NCBI GenBank assembly: GCA_014730175.1
Contig: WJIR01000105.1
Coordinates: forward strand, 1 to 33,130
Reading direction: 5' to 3'
Origin: Candidatus Zixiibacteriota bacterium
GTDB lineage: Bacteria > Zixibacteria > MSB-5A5 > UM-FILTER-46-8
DNA: 33,130 nucleotides
Part shown: positions 14,921 through 24,912 of the stretch, in pieces
How positions within the stretch are numbered: the first letter of the stretch is position 1
Layout of the letters: each line of letters starts with the position of its first letter
Translations under genes and position numbers: made by a program
Notes under the pieces: generated by a model
Databases searched by the model: none
What the model was told of the DNA's origin: nothing
Seen by the model: the letters and a program-made list of their open reading frames with translations, nothing else

Positions 14921-17113
14921 TTACTTCAGCAATAAAATCCGTTTTGATATCGTGAAATTATCGCTATTCAGCAAAACCAGATATATACCCGATGGATATT
15001 GTGAGGCATCCCATCTTATCTGGTGCGAACCTGCAGAAAGAATACCATCTTGAAGGTTTTCAATTCTTTTTCCCTGTATATTGAATATACTTAGGTTGAT
15101 ATAGGATTCTTCGCTCAACACGAATGAAATCGTTGTTGCTGCATTGAAAGGATTAGGATTATTCCGCAACACCGGATATAAATCCTCATCGGAACGTATC
15201 GCTTCAATAATAGTTGTCCCCTTTGATTGTTTGTCCTGGTAAATATCATAGTCGAGCATTGACCAGCTATTTTCTATCACTCTGCTTCGGTTTGCCATTT
15301 GGAACGGCACGTGCGCTTTACCGATAACTCGGAATTGAGCAATATCCGAACCGATCAGTGGATACACCTCGGGATGCGGCGATATCCTTATCAGGTGTTC
15401 ATACATTCCCGGAGGCGCGGTTTGGGGTATGGTATTTCTAAATGTGCCGCTGACTGTGCCATAGGGTAGGATGAAGAACATTTTGGGACTCAATGACGTC
15501 CATTCCATTGTGTCGTCAACGGGGCTGACAACTGCTTCAATCCAAATAGGAATTGACTGGGAAGTGGGATTAGATGCAATAAACTCGGTCACAAGCGTGT
15601 CCCCGTAGAAGAGTTCTTCATCTTCGATTGAAACCGTAACATCCAACTGAGGATATACTATTAGATTCATAGAAATGGAGGTATCCTCCAGTCCCGGTTG
15701 ATTGGAATCGAAATAAATTGAGGTTGAGTAGTTGACTTGGGTAAAACTCTCCGGATTAACTTCCGCTTCAACGGTAACTGTATCCCCGCGGTCAAGATAA
15801 ACCGAATCGGGATAAAACGATACCCAGGACGAGTCACAAATCGGTTTTACATATCCTGAGGAGGCCTGGGAATATATATCGAATGGCAGATGAACAAGAG
15901 AATCCGCATAAATACCTGTATCGAAATCCTCTTCGTTATATTCCAGTTTAAAGTCTATTACCACCTTTAGCAACCAGAAATCATAGCCGCCGTTCCCGAA
16001 TGAGCGGGTGGAACCGGCAACCATGTAGCTACCATCTGGGGCTTGTCTCACGATGACCCGGTTATAGGCAGCTCCTTCATCTTCGTATCCTCCGAAGGTT
16101 TTCGACCACTTCTCCCTTCCGAGCGTATCGGTTTTTATTATATGGAAATCGGAATCACCATTGCCGAACGAAGTGCTTCGACCACTGATTACATAACCCC
16201 CATCGATTGTCTGCTGGGCATAATGAGCTTCATCGTCCGAGGCGCCTCCAAGCAATCTGACCCATTCATCACCCACATACTCATTCACTTTCCCTAATAC
16301 ATAGTTATTCCCATGATTTTGGGTTTCAACATAGCCTGCGATAATATATCCCTCATCGGAGGTTCGTTCCATACTGTATGCATACTCCCGATTATCGGTT
16401 TGTTTTTTGAGGGTGGATAGAGTATCCCCGTTGGAAAACAGTTTTAGAATCCAGATGTTGGTTGCAAGCTGGCCGAACGATGCTGTTGAACCCAGAATTA
16501 TGTATCCGCCGTTATCCACTTGTGTCGCATCCCACCCCTCGTCCCTGGAATATCCTCCGTAGGTTCTACTCCATAGAGTATCGCCATTTTCATCCGTTTT
16601 TATAATGTAGATGTCCCTATCGCCGGCACCGAAGGATTGGGTCCAACCCGAAATTAGATAACCACCATCATTTGTCTCCATGACACTTCGGGCGACATCC
16701 CAGGAGTCACCTCCGATTGACTTATTCCAAACCTCGTTACCGAACTCATCGGTTTTGACGTAATATACGTCGCCGGTGTATTCACCGAATGCTCTGCTGT
16801 ATCCCGCTAACAGGTAACCGCCATCCGAGGTTTGTATAGCTGCATACGCTTCATCGTTTTCAGTACCGCCATACAGGCGAGTCCAGAGCGTATCACCGAG
16901 TGAATCGATCTTAACCAGATAGAAATCCCAATCGCCGGTAAATGAATTGGTTGACCCCGCCAGTATATAACCCCCATCCGATGTTCTCTCCAGAGTTTCC
17001 AGATATTCCTGATATTCTCCCCCGTATGTCTCAGTCCATAATGTATCAAGCGCAATAATTTCCGGTGTAAACAATAGTAGATACAATATTATCAAGCCCG
17101 AAATTCTAATCAT
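14921..17113 (-). CDS. Secreted seven-repeat propeller protein with type IX sorting tail
   Basis: 730 residues. Signal peptide at about 1-21 (ISGLIILYLLLFTPEIIA). Seven repeats of about 52 residues cover roughly 23-395. Each follows (D)TLWxxxYGG..DEA...QTSDGGY(I/L)LAG.....FG.GD.D.Y(I/L)VKTD..G. Seven blades suggest a beta-propeller. Then come an Ig/BACON-like region (about 395-600, with GYVKPICDSSWVSFYPDS) and a sorting tail starting NNPNPFNAATTISF and ending KRILLLK. The protein is likely exported and surface-attached, perhaps binding glycans or proteins; no catalytic motif was seen. GGGAGGAA precedes the ATG. It is a paralogue of the gene at 17211-19517, which lies directly upstream. Confidence 0.88.
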   Translation of the reverse strand: MIRISGLIILYLLLFTPEIIALDTLWTETYGGEYQEYLETLERTSDGGYILAGSTNSFTGDWDFYLVKIDSLGDTLWTRLYGGTENDEAYAAIQTSDGGYLLAGYSRAFGEYTGDVYYVKTDEFGNEVWNKSIGGDSWDVARSVMETNDGGYLISGWTQSFGAGDRDIYIIKTDENGDTLWSRTYGGYSRDEGWDATQVDNGGYIILGSTASFGQLATNIWILKLFSNGDTLSTLKKQTDNREYAYSMERTSDEGYIIAGYVETQNHGNNYVLGKVNEYVGDEWVRLLGGASDDEAHYAQQTIDGGYVISGRSTSFGNGDSDFHIIKTDTLGREKWSKTFGGYEDEGAAYNRVIVRQAPDGSYMVAGSTRSFGNGGYDFWLLKVVIDFKLEYNEEDFDTGIYADSLVHLPFDIYSQASSGYVKPICDSSWVSFYPDSVYLDRGDTVTVEAEVNPESFTQVNYSTSIYFDSNQPGLEDTSISMNLIVYPQLDVTVSIEDEELFYGDTLVTEFIASNPTSQSIPIWIEAVVSPVDDTMEWTSLSPKMFFILPYGTVSGTFRNTIPQTAPPGMYEHLIRISPHPEVYPLIGSDIAQFRVIGKAHVPFQMANRSRVIENSWSMLDYDIYQDKQSKGTTIIEAIRSDEDLYPVLRNNPNPFNAATTISFVLSEESYINLSIFNIQGKRIENLQDGILSAGSHQIRWDASQYPSGIYLVLLNSDNFTISKRILLLK

Positions 17114-17210
17114 AAGTTCCTCCCTAAATCAGATAGTCGTTCCATTAACTAACCTTGTTTCGTTCATTTCGGTTTTTATCATTCTCATACGGATTGTAAA
17201 AGCTCCAGTA

Positions 17211-19517
17211 CTACTTTATTAGCGCCATTCTGTTACGGATAATACGGTTGCCGGCGGTCAGTTGGTAGAAATAGACCCCGGATGCGAAATCCGAAGCGTC
17301 CCAGTTTACACTATATTCCCCCGGTAGATGCCGTTTATTAACGACAGTCTGAATCATTCTTCCGCTAAGATTATATATGTCGATGCGGACCCTTGATTCC
17401 TCGGAGACAAAGTATCTTATCTCTGTAACCGCATTAAATGGATTTGGATAGTTGGGAAACAGAATCAAATCCGATCGATCATCAGACATCGCTGAGAAGT
17501 CGTTCTGTGGAACAAAATCGCCGAAATCAGAATACAGAAGATCCCAGGTCTCTTTGCTCGATTTATCATATCGCAACAGCGGATAAGACTGAGCCGCCAC
17601 CGTCTCAACTATAAAGCTCATACTCTGTTGGGATAAGTGATTTTCGAGCTCGGGAAACGCCAGCAAGTCAACATGATACTGATATTCGCCTTCCGGGATA
17701 TCAGGCGGAGTGTTGTTCTCAATGAGACCGGTGATCTCTCCGTAGGGGAAAAAGACAAGGGTTTTCGGACCATAGAGGTCCCATATCAATGTATCGGGCG
17801 GATACTCCGCATACACCGAGAAAGAACCGCTTACGTATTGAGGCGTTGGATTGGACAGTCTAATAAATGATTTTAAGGTATCTCCCGGATTAATGGGATT
17901 TGTTAATATCTCCATTTCGATAGCGATTGGCGGATTAACTTCGATATCGGCTATTATACTATATCCATCTAATCCCGGAAGGTTGGACACAAAATCTATC
18001 TCACCGGAATAGTCATGAAACGGCATCAAGCCAGGATCGATCGTCACCGCAAAGGTTGAAGTATCGCCCGGCTGTAAGTAAGCGGAATCCGGTTCGAATC
18101 CGATCCAGTTGGAATCGGAATATGGTTTAACATATCCTTGCGATAATTCCGATGATACTCTGAATTCCCGGTGATATAGTGAATCACCGAAAGTTTCGAA
18201 CTCATAGTCCTCCGGATTATATTGAAGGTTGAAATCGACCGCGATGTTGAACATCCGAATATCGTGTCCGCTCGCATCGAGAATACCCGTTGGCCCGATA
18301 ACCATAAATCGATTTATGCCGGTTTCCAGTGCGGTTATTCGATTCCATGGGTAACCCAAACTATTGTTAGCGTCGATAGTTTCCGTCCAGCTTGTATCGC
18401 CATTTGCGAGCGTTTTGACAATATGGATGTCGTTACCGGTTGAGTAGCGATCCGATCTTAATCCTCCCACGATGTAGCCGCCGTCATCAGTTGATTGCAC
18501 AAAATGAGCCTTCTCATCCGCTTGCTTGCCATAAATCCGACTCCAAATAGGAGAACCCGACCGGCTGACCTTGAATAACATAAAATCGGAAGCCCTACTC
18601 GGCATGAACTCGGAGTATCCCGCAATTATATAATCCCCGTTGGCGGTGCTGTCCAAACAGTATGCATAATCATTTGTCTCACCTCCATGTGTATAATCCC
18701 AGATCATCTCTCCGGAACTATCCAGCTCCATGACCCAGGCATCATAGGCGCCCATCCCGTATGACCTGGTCGCCCCCGCAATAACGAAGTTCCCATCCCC
18801 GGTTTCCATAACCGACCACGCCTCATCATGATCATTACCCCCAATACGCTTTGTCCAGAGCGTATCTCCGTAGAAATCCATTTTCATCACCAAGATATCC
18901 CTATCCTCCCCCTGGTCCGAAGCGGTCCATCCGACAGCAATCGAACCAAGGTCAGCGGTCTCACGGATACAGGTGGCTCTATCCTCCCCTTCCCAACCGT
19001 ATGCGAGAAGCGAGATGATAATTCCATCGGCATTAGCCCTTACAAGTATGATATCTCCAAGCTCATCGCCTAATCCGGTGCTGTATCCGGTGAATACATA
19101 TCCTCCGTTATTCGTCTGATCTACCGACTGCAGCTTCTCCACAGATTGACCACCGATAATCTTGGTCCAAAGGGTGTCGCCCAAAGAATCGGTTCTAACG
19201 ATGTAAGCATCCTGATTATCTCTGGCAAAAGTAGAACCGGCGAATATAAAGCCGCCGTCATCGGTGCGCTTTGCCGCTTCGACGAAATCGTGCGCATCGG
19301 ATCCGATTGTTGCTGTCCATAGAGTATCAACTCCGGTTTTGGAACGGTCATTTACCATTTCATCAGTAGATGTCGGCTGATTGGCGTACTCGTGAATATT
19401 TGAAGAGCCGGGATTGTTAAAACCTGCATCTACCGATACCGGATTAACCGCCGCAATAATGTTTCCGCAAATGAAAAAGGTTGATACAACTATTAAAGCA
19501 ATCATTGTTCTGAACAT
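17211..19517 (-). CDS. Secreted seven-repeat propeller protein, paralogue of 14921-17113
   Basis: 768 residues. N-terminal signal (MIALIVVSTFFICGNIIAA) and a short disordered stretch. Seven repeats follow, from DTLWTATIGSDAHDFVEAAK to GINRFMVIGPTGILDASGHD, with the same DGGY / AGxT / D.(Y/I)(I/L)V core as its neighbour. Next comes the same Ig-like region (GYVKPYSDSNWIGFEPDSAY, QPGDTSTF), then FPNYPNPFNAVTEIRYFVS and a sorting tail ending NRMALIK. Blades 3 and 7 are the most degenerate. GGAGGAGG just before the ATG is a strong ribosome site. The gene ends 97 bases before the paralogue starts, so they may share a transcript. They look like a tandem duplication that has diverged widely. Confidence 0.88.
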   Translation of the reverse strand: MFRTMIALIVVSTFFICGNIIAAVNPVSVDAGFNNPGSSNIHEYANQPTSTDEMVNDRSKTGVDTLWTATIGSDAHDFVEAAKRTDDGGFIFAGSTFARDNQDAYIVRTDSLGDTLWTKIIGGQSVEKLQSVDQTNNGGYVFTGYSTGLGDELGDIILVRANADGIIISLLAYGWEGEDRATCIRETADLGSIAVGWTASDQGEDRDILVMKMDFYGDTLWTKRIGGNDHDEAWSVMETGDGNFVIAGATRSYGMGAYDAWVMELDSSGEMIWDYTHGGETNDYAYCLDSTANGDYIIAGYSEFMPSRASDFMLFKVSRSGSPIWSRIYGKQADEKAHFVQSTDDGGYIVGGLRSDRYSTGNDIHIVKTLANGDTSWTETIDANNSLGYPWNRITALETGINRFMVIGPTGILDASGHDIRMFNIAVDFNLQYNPEDYEFETFGDSLYHREFRVSSELSQGYVKPYSDSNWIGFEPDSAYLQPGDTSTFAVTIDPGLMPFHDYSGEIDFVSNLPGLDGYSIIADIEVNPPIAIEMEILTNPINPGDTLKSFIRLSNPTPQYVSGSFSVYAEYPPDTLIWDLYGPKTLVFFPYGEITGLIENNTPPDIPEGEYQYHVDLLAFPELENHLSQQSMSFIVETVAAQSYPLLRYDKSSKETWDLLYSDFGDFVPQNDFSAMSDDRSDLILFPNYPNPFNAVTEIRYFVSEESRVRIDIYNLSGRMIQTVVNKRHLPGEYSVNWDASDFASGVYFYQLTAGNRIIRNRMALIK

Positions 19518-19745
19518 TCCTCCTCCATTAGGATAACTATCAAAGAGGGTTATGACTCAAGGTAAGGAATGTCAATCCTTCTTTGATTATGTGTTGGTAA
19601 CACGAAGATATAGAAGACGATCTACTATATTTAGCGCCGACGATCAAGATGATGACATATCACATCCGGATGCAATATATCCATTTGTGAACCGAAGTCA
19701 AGCAATTCCTGATTCACTCCGCAAATAGGTATCAATCCAATAGAG

Positions 19746-21002
19746 TTATTCGGTAAAACTACGGTTTTCTGATTTGAGGGATTTGGACTGTTCCAAAGGA
19801 CCGAAAACCTCCACCCGAACTTTCTCACCGGCCCTTATATTGGATGTTTGCGGGGGAACGATAATATATCCGTTAGCCATTGAAAGCGTTCTAAGCTCAC
19901 CCAGAGATTTATCCAGAATAGGCGTTACCGCCAGACCGTTGGGTTCGATCCGTACGATAGCCTTGAATATCTGAGTCATAGCTGGATTGGTGCGCAACTC
20001 CCTGGTCAAGCGAGCTATTACCTCCAGTTTACGCCCGTCACTTAATCCTGATTGCACCGCTAACAACGGCTTAACCAGCAGATCCAAAACAACAACCGTA
20101 GCCCAGAGATTACCGGATATTCCAAACACAGGTTTACTGTCCCGGACTCCGAATAATACCGACTTTCCGGGCTTAATCGCCACCCTCCAGAATTTCAGAT
20201 CCATTTTGAGTTCACGAAATGCCGTCTTCAGGAAGTTATAATGGTCGATTGACTGGTTCGCCATGATGATAACATTGTCGCAACCTTCTGTATCCGAGAG
20301 CTTTTCTTCGAGTTGCTCAAGGGAGTTCGTACAGGCGCCTAAATAAACGAACTCTCCCCCTGTCTCGGAGATAATGGAGCCAACGAATTGATTTCTCGAA
20401 ATACTGGGATTTTTCTCTTCCTCGTAATCCGAAAGGAATTCGTCCCCCACGGATATCAATCCGACCCTCGGTTTTTTATAAACCTCAATTTCAGTTGAAC
20501 CTACTTCCAATAACCTGGCTACATCGGCGGCGTTCAATATTCTACCCGCCGGCATAATACTGTCACCGGCAGATATCTCCCGCCCTGCGCGTATTACGTT
20601 CCGCCAGGTTTGAACCTGGGTATATACATTAAGTTTGCTCGATTCAGGTCTGGCTACATCTTCATACTTTACAACCGAATCATACCCCTCGGGCAGACGC
20701 ACGCCGGCGCTGACTTTTATTGCCTCGCCCCTTTTATGGCTCTTTAAAAATGGTTTCCCGGGTTTGGATTCCCCCGCTAATTTGAATACAGATGGTTTAT
20801 TGCGTGCGATCTTTGATGTCTCGCTCGCATTTAGTGCATAACCATCTATCGCCGCCTGGTTGAATTTCGGTATATCCGTATCCGATTTAATAGTCTTACC
20901 AAGAATCCTTCCATGCGCTTGCTCAATTGGGATTGTCTCCAATTCCAGAGGAGCTAAATCACTTAATATAACTTGAACTGCCTTGTCCAGAGAAATCATC
21001 AC
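19746..21002 (-). CDS. moeA: MoeA-like molybdopterin molybdenumtransferase with altered motifs
   Basis: 418 residues, spanning the MoeA N-terminal, linker, MoCF/MogA-like and C-terminal domains. True MoeA inserts molybdate into adenylated molybdopterin. AIDGYAL (51-57) keeps the early Asp, SVGDEF (184-189) is near STGDEL, and FWRVAIKPGK (271-280) is normal. Two hallmark motifs are changed: the usual GGVSxGxxD is MANQSIDHYN (247-256), and the usual GLPGNPVS is GISGNLWA (294-301). RGEDI is AGREI (139-143). The enzyme may therefore be weak, altered or non-catalytic. A promoter lies at 21100-21128. No other molybdenum-cofactor gene is in the window. ATG 21002 follows another ATG-like context (MMI); either Met could start. 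Confidence 0.82.
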   Translation of the reverse strand: MMISLDKAVQVILSDLAPLELETIPIEQAHGRILGKTIKSDTDIPKFNQAAIDGYALNASETSKIARNKPSVFKLAGESKPGKPFLKSHKRGEAIKVSAGVRLPEGYDSVVKYEDVARPESSKLNVYTQVQTWRNVIRAGREISAGDSIMPAGRILNAADVARLLEVGSTEIEVYKKPRVGLISVGDEFLSDYEEEKNPSISRNQFVGSIISETGGEFVYLGACTNSLEQLEEKLSDTEGCDNVIIMANQSIDHYNFLKTAFRELKMDLKFWRVAIKPGKSVLFGVRDSKPVFGISGNLWATVVVLDLLVKPLLAVQSGLSDGRKLEVIARLTRELRTNPAMTQIFKAIVRIEPNGLAVTPILDKSLGELRTLSMANGYIIVPPQTSNIRAGEKVRVEVFGPLEQSKSLKSENRSFTE

Positions 21003-21099
21003 ATCCCCCGCGCGACTCTCGTTAATTGACCACCATCCGTTAGCAAATACGCGCTTTGCGAAACTGCTAAAATGGGCAACTTTGCCTGTTACCCTGTAG

Positions 21100-21128
21100 A
21101 GATTACACTATTTATATCATCCTGTCAA
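21100..21128 (-). promoter_or_regulatory. Sigma70-type promoter for the moeA-like gene
   Basis: Reading the minus strand: TTGACA (21128-21123), exactly 17 bases, then TAATCT (21105-21100). Transcription would start near 21093, about 90 bases ahead of the ATG at 21002. Confidence 0.55.
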
Positions 21129-21187
21129 GTATAATCTGAGTTTCAATTGTTACAGTCAGCCTATTATGCTAATTTCCGTACTAATTT

Positions 21188-22612
21188 TCACTCTTTATTC
21201 ATTACGTATTCATGAATCGCCCGGGCAGCCTTTTTGCCGGCTCCTGCCGCCAGAATCACCGTCGCCCCTCCGGTCACGATATCGCCTCCGGCGAAAACTC
21301 CAGGCCTCGATGATTCCATCGTCTCCTCATTAACAAGTATATTTCCCCACTTATTAGTGTCCATGCCGGGGGTGGTTCTGGGTACAAGCGGATTGGAGCT
21401 GTTTCCGATAGCTACAACCACCGTATCAACTTCGATCTCGAAATTACTCCCCTCAATCGGTACCGGTCGGCATCTACCGGAATCGTCAGGTTCCCCCAAT
21501 TCCATCCGGATGCATTCCATTCTTTCCACGCGACCTTCTCCGTTCCCGATAAATCTAACAGGATTGGTCAGTAACAAGAACTGAATGCCCTCCTCTTCGG
21601 CATGGTGAATTTCCGCCGCTCGCGCCGGCATCTCCACCTGAGACCTTCTGTATATGATATATGCATTTTCCGCACCCAAACGCAAGGCGGTTCTCACTGC
21701 GTCCATCGCCGTATTACCCCCGCCAAGTACCGCTACATTCTTGCCGCGCGCAATCGGCGTGTCGGCATTGGGGAAGTCATAGGCTTTCATAAGATTGGAG
21801 CGAGTCAGGTATTCGTTTGCTGAATATACGCCGTTCAAATTCTCGCCAGGTATACGCATAAAATTGGGCAACCCCGCGCCTGTTCCAATGAAAATGGCGT
21901 CATAATCCTGGTCGAATAACTCGTCAATAGTGTCCAGTTTGCCGACAATATGACTGGTTTTTACCTCAACTCCCATCTGTTTTAGATAATCAACCTCGGC
22001 TTTAACTATCTCTTTTGGCAAACGGAATTCGGGAATACCATAAACCAGAACGCCGCCCGGTTTGTGCAAAGCCTCGAATATGGTAACCTGGTGTCCAAGC
22101 TTGATGAGGTCTCCGGCGACTGTCAATCCGGCAGGTCCCGAGCCTACTATCGCAACTTTCTTTCCGGTTGGCGGCGCAATTTCGGGAAGCTCAGTAAGGT
22201 TATTATCACGCTCATAATCGGCGACAAATCTCTCCAGGTTTCCGATTGCAACCGGTGTAAACTTTTTGGCAAGAGTGCAAACCACTTCGCACTGCTCTTC
22301 TTGCGGGCAAACCCTTCCGCAAATTGCAGGAAGCGAATTGGTTTCTTTTATCTTTCGGGATGCTTCCGCGAATTTACCATCCATTACGAGCCTGATAAAT
22401 CCGGGGATATCAACCTCCACCGGACATCCGGCAATGCACTTCGGTTTCTTACACTCGATGCAACGACTTGCCTCTGCCATCGCTTGTTCGGGTGTATAGC
22501 CATGGGGAACTTCCTTAAAGTTAACTTTTCGAATATCCGGTTTCTGTTCCGGCATCGCCTGCCGGGGTAGTTTCATTCTTTCTGCTTTGGATAATTCACT
22601 CAACGTTATCAA
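21188..22612 (-). CDS. gltA: NADPH-dependent glutamate synthase small-subunit-like / NfnB
   Basis: 474 residues. The N-terminus binds two Fe-S clusters: C51, C54, C59, C63 and C98, C102, C108, C112. Two nucleotide-binding motifs follow, VGSGPAGLTVAGDL for FAD and LGGGNTAMDAVRTALRLG for NAD(P)H. A terminal GGDIVTGGATVILAAGAGKK completes the FAD site. Length and layout fit the homotetrameric GltA-like subunit. Paired with the FAD/NAD protein encoded just upstream (20-base gap), it is more likely NfnB of the electron-bifurcating ferredoxin:NADP oxidoreductase than a glutamate synthase. No large GltB subunit is nearby. Confidence 0.9.
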   Translation of the reverse strand: MITLSELSKAERMKLPRQAMPEQKPDIRKVNFKEVPHGYTPEQAMAEASRCIECKKPKCIAGCPVEVDIPGFIRLVMDGKFAEASRKIKETNSLPAICGRVCPQEEQCEVVCTLAKKFTPVAIGNLERFVADYERDNNLTELPEIAPPTGKKVAIVGSGPAGLTVAGDLIKLGHQVTIFEALHKPGGVLVYGIPEFRLPKEIVKAEVDYLKQMGVEVKTSHIVGKLDTIDELFDQDYDAIFIGTGAGLPNFMRIPGENLNGVYSANEYLTRSNLMKAYDFPNADTPIARGKNVAVLGGGNTAMDAVRTALRLGAENAYIIYRRSQVEMPARAAEIHHAEEEGIQFLLLTNPVRFIGNGEGRVERMECIRMELGEPDDSGRCRPVPIEGSNFEIEVDTVVVAIGNSSNPLVPRTTPGMDTNKWGNILVNEETMESSRPGVFAGGDIVTGGATVILAAGAGKKAARAIHEYVMNKE

Positions 22613-22632
22613 CTCCTAATTGTCTTCAAATA

Positions 22633-23502
22633 CTAAGCGCTTTTTTTTGATGATTCCTTTAATCCGATGTAGCACGGTTGCTTCTTCTCGAATTGCTCCA
22701 TCGATTCCTTTTCCATCTGATGATACATCCTCAAACGGCTGGTTAACTCGTCGAAATCGAGGAGATGTCCATCGAAATCGGGTCCGTCCACGCAGCCGAA
22801 TTTGGTAATACCGCCAACCGAAACTCTGCAAGCTCCGCACATTCCGGTTCCGTCTATCATGATTGGATTGACCGATACCCAGGTTTCTATATCATACGGC
22901 TTGCTTGTGGCGCAAACCGCCTTCATCATCGGCACCGGACCGATCGCCAGGATAAAATCCGGCTTGTTTCCTTCATCGATTAACCTCTTAAGCACATCGG
23001 TAACGAATCCTTTTTCACCGTAGGAACCGTCATCGGTGCAGACATACAGATGATCACATGCTTTGCGCATCTCATCTTCGAAAAACAGCAAATCCTTAGT
23101 CCTGGCTCCGATGATTCCGAACACTTCGTTTCCGTTCTCACGAGCCTTTTTCGCTGCGGGGTGCACCGGAGCTATTCCGATACCGCCCCCGATTACCATA
23201 TATTTGCCCTTCTTATCCACGTGGCTGGGATTTCCCAAAGGTCCGACGCAATCCATAATATGTTCGCCCGGTTTTAGGGTCGCCATCAGGGCGGTAGTTT
23301 TGCCGATCACCTGATAAATTACCGTTAGTGATCCCTTCTCGGGGTCCATATCGCCGATAGACATCGGAATCCGCTCGCCTTCTTCGGATATTCGCAGAAC
23401 AACAAACTGCCCGGGCTGAGCTTTTTTCACCAACTCCGGCACTTCGAATACAATCTTATAGTTGTTTTCTCCGAGATGATAATGTTCCAGAACTTTAACC
23501 AT
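22633..23502 (-). CDS. nfnA: Sulfide/dihydroorotate dehydrogenase-like FAD/NAD-binding protein (NfnA)
   Basis: 289 residues. An FAD-binding beta barrel (GERIPMSIGDMDPEKG) is followed by an NAD(H) domain (GGGIGIAPVHPAAKKARENG). A C-terminal [2Fe-2S] site holds GTGMCGACRVSVGG and KFGCVDGPDFDGH. The family includes PyrK and NfnA. With the NfnB-like gene directly downstream it probably makes NADH-dependent reduced ferredoxin:NADP oxidoreductase, balancing NADH, NADPH and ferredoxin in an anaerobe. An ATG at 23529 is in frame, but ATG 23502 has TTGGAG (about 23515-23510) and starts at the conserved MVKVLEHYHL, so I chose it. Confidence 0.9.
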   Translation of the reverse strand: MVKVLEHYHLGENNYKIVFEVPELVKKAQPGQFVVLRISEEGERIPMSIGDMDPEKGSLTVIYQVIGKTTALMATLKPGEHIMDCVGPLGNPSHVDKKGKYMVIGGGIGIAPVHPAAKKARENGNEVFGIIGARTKDLLFFEDEMRKACDHLYVCTDDGSYGEKGFVTDVLKRLIDEGNKPDFILAIGPVPMMKAVCATSKPYDIETWVSVNPIMIDGTGMCGACRVSVGGITKFGCVDGPDFDGHLLDFDELTSRLRMYHQMEKESMEQFEKKQPCYIGLKESSKKSA

Positions 23503-23658
23503 AAGGTCTCCAACTTCGTTACTCTTCACTTTATCATTAATGTATGAATGATAAACAATTTATGTTATTTTGTTTTTATCGATACCTGTTTAAATAACTG
23601 ATTAATATAATAAAAAATCGCGATTTGGACAGCGCTTTTTTACTGATATTCCCGGCTT

Positions 23659-24876
23659 TTAGTTTTGTTTCTCATTCAGTTCGCTTACAGTCCTGTAAGT
23701 ATCCCTGGCGATCACCAACTCCTCATTAGTAGGCACCACGAAACATTTAATCGGAGAATCATCAGCGGAGATTTCAGCCTCTATCCTGACAACGCTGTTG
23801 TTCTTATCCTCATCGATTTTATACCCCATAAATTCCAGATCTGCCAAAGATTGAGCCCGAATCGACGGTGCGTTTTCGCCGATTCCGCCTGTAAAAACCA
23901 ACGCATCGCATCCTCCCATCACCCCGGTATACGCCGCGATATATTTCATCAGTCTATAGCAGTAAACTTCCACAGCAAGCGCCGCCTTTTTACTGCCCGC
24001 TTCAGCTTCCTCCATGAGGTCTTTCATGTCCGACGATATACCGGAGATTCCCAGTAATCCCGAATGTTTATTTAAGAGCGTATTTGCTTCGTGCAAAGTA
24101 AGTTCTTCGCGCGCCATAACATGCAGTATGATGGCGGGATCGACATCACCGCAACGGGTTCCCATAACCAAACCCTCCAGCGGCGTGAACCCCATCGATG
24201 TATCCACCGATATCCCTTTATCGATTGCGGCAATCGAAGCTCCATTGCCCAGATGCGCCGTTATTATCCTTAATTGTTCGCGAGGCTTTCCCAATATATC
24301 AGCAGCACGGCAGGAAACATAATAATGTGAAGTCCCATGAAATCCATATCTTCGAATAGAATATTTCTTATACAGCTTGTATGGAAGTCCGTACATATAC
24401 GCTTTAGGTGGCATCTTAAGATGCATTGCCGTATCGAATACCGCCGCTTGAGGAATCCCCTCCATAATCTTCGAGCAGGCGTTTATCCCCCGTAGGTTAT
24501 GTGGGTTGTGCAGAGGCGCCAGATCGATACATTTCCTCAGTTGAACCATTACTTCATCGGTGATAAGCACCGAATCTTCGAAATACTCACCGCCATGAAC
24601 GAATCTGTGACCGATAGCGTTAATCTCGGACTTATCCTTGATCACACCGTGATTGGGCGAGAGTAAAATTGATACTACATACTCAATTGCCATTATGTGA
24701 TCGAGTATCTCGCCGGAGATTTTGGTTTCAGGTCGGTCGAACGGTTTATGCGTCAGGACAGCCCCGGACATACCGATACGGGCTACATTGCCTTTTGCAA
24801 GCGCTTTTTCTTCCTCCATATCGAAGAGTTGATACTTTATGGAAGAAGAGCCGGCGTTTATTACTAATATCTTCAT
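23659..24876 (-). CDS. ackA: Acetate kinase
   Basis: 405 residues, the usual length. It transfers phosphate between acetyl-phosphate and ADP, yielding ATP and acetate. Family motifs are present: NAGSSSIKYQLFD at the N-terminus, GHRFVHGGEYF, AVFDTAMHLKMP, RRYGFHGTSHYYVS, HLGNGASIAAIDKG and FTGGIGENAPSIR. Phosphotransacetylase is not in the window. The gene stands alone: 156 bases separate it from the nfnA start, and repeat copy C lies upstream. The ribosome site is weak (GAGAAA). Confidence 0.96.
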   Translation of the reverse strand: MKILVINAGSSSIKYQLFDMEEEKALAKGNVARIGMSGAVLTHKPFDRPETKISGEILDHIMAIEYVVSILLSPNHGVIKDKSEINAIGHRFVHGGEYFEDSVLITDEVMVQLRKCIDLAPLHNPHNLRGINACSKIMEGIPQAAVFDTAMHLKMPPKAYMYGLPYKLYKKYSIRRYGFHGTSHYYVSCRAADILGKPREQLRIITAHLGNGASIAAIDKGISVDTSMGFTPLEGLVMGTRCGDVDPAIILHVMAREELTLHEANTLLNKHSGLLGISGISSDMKDLMEEAEAGSKKAALAVEVYCYRLMKYIAAYTGVMGGCDALVFTGGIGENAPSIRAQSLADLEFMGYKIDEDKNNSVVRIEAEISADDSPIKCFVVPTNEELVIARDTYRTVSELNEKQN

Positions 24877-24912
24877 TTGGTTTTCTCTATGTTTGATTTA
24901 ATTTACTTTCAT

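Noticed and set aside
14856-15053. Plus-strand open frame of 65 codons overlapping the propeller gene 3' end
   Set aside because: No ribosome site or domain, and it runs antisense into a supported gene.
22064-22570. Plus-strand open frame of 168 codons inside the NfnB-like gene
   Set aside because: Antisense shadow across a well-conserved Fe-S flavoprotein.
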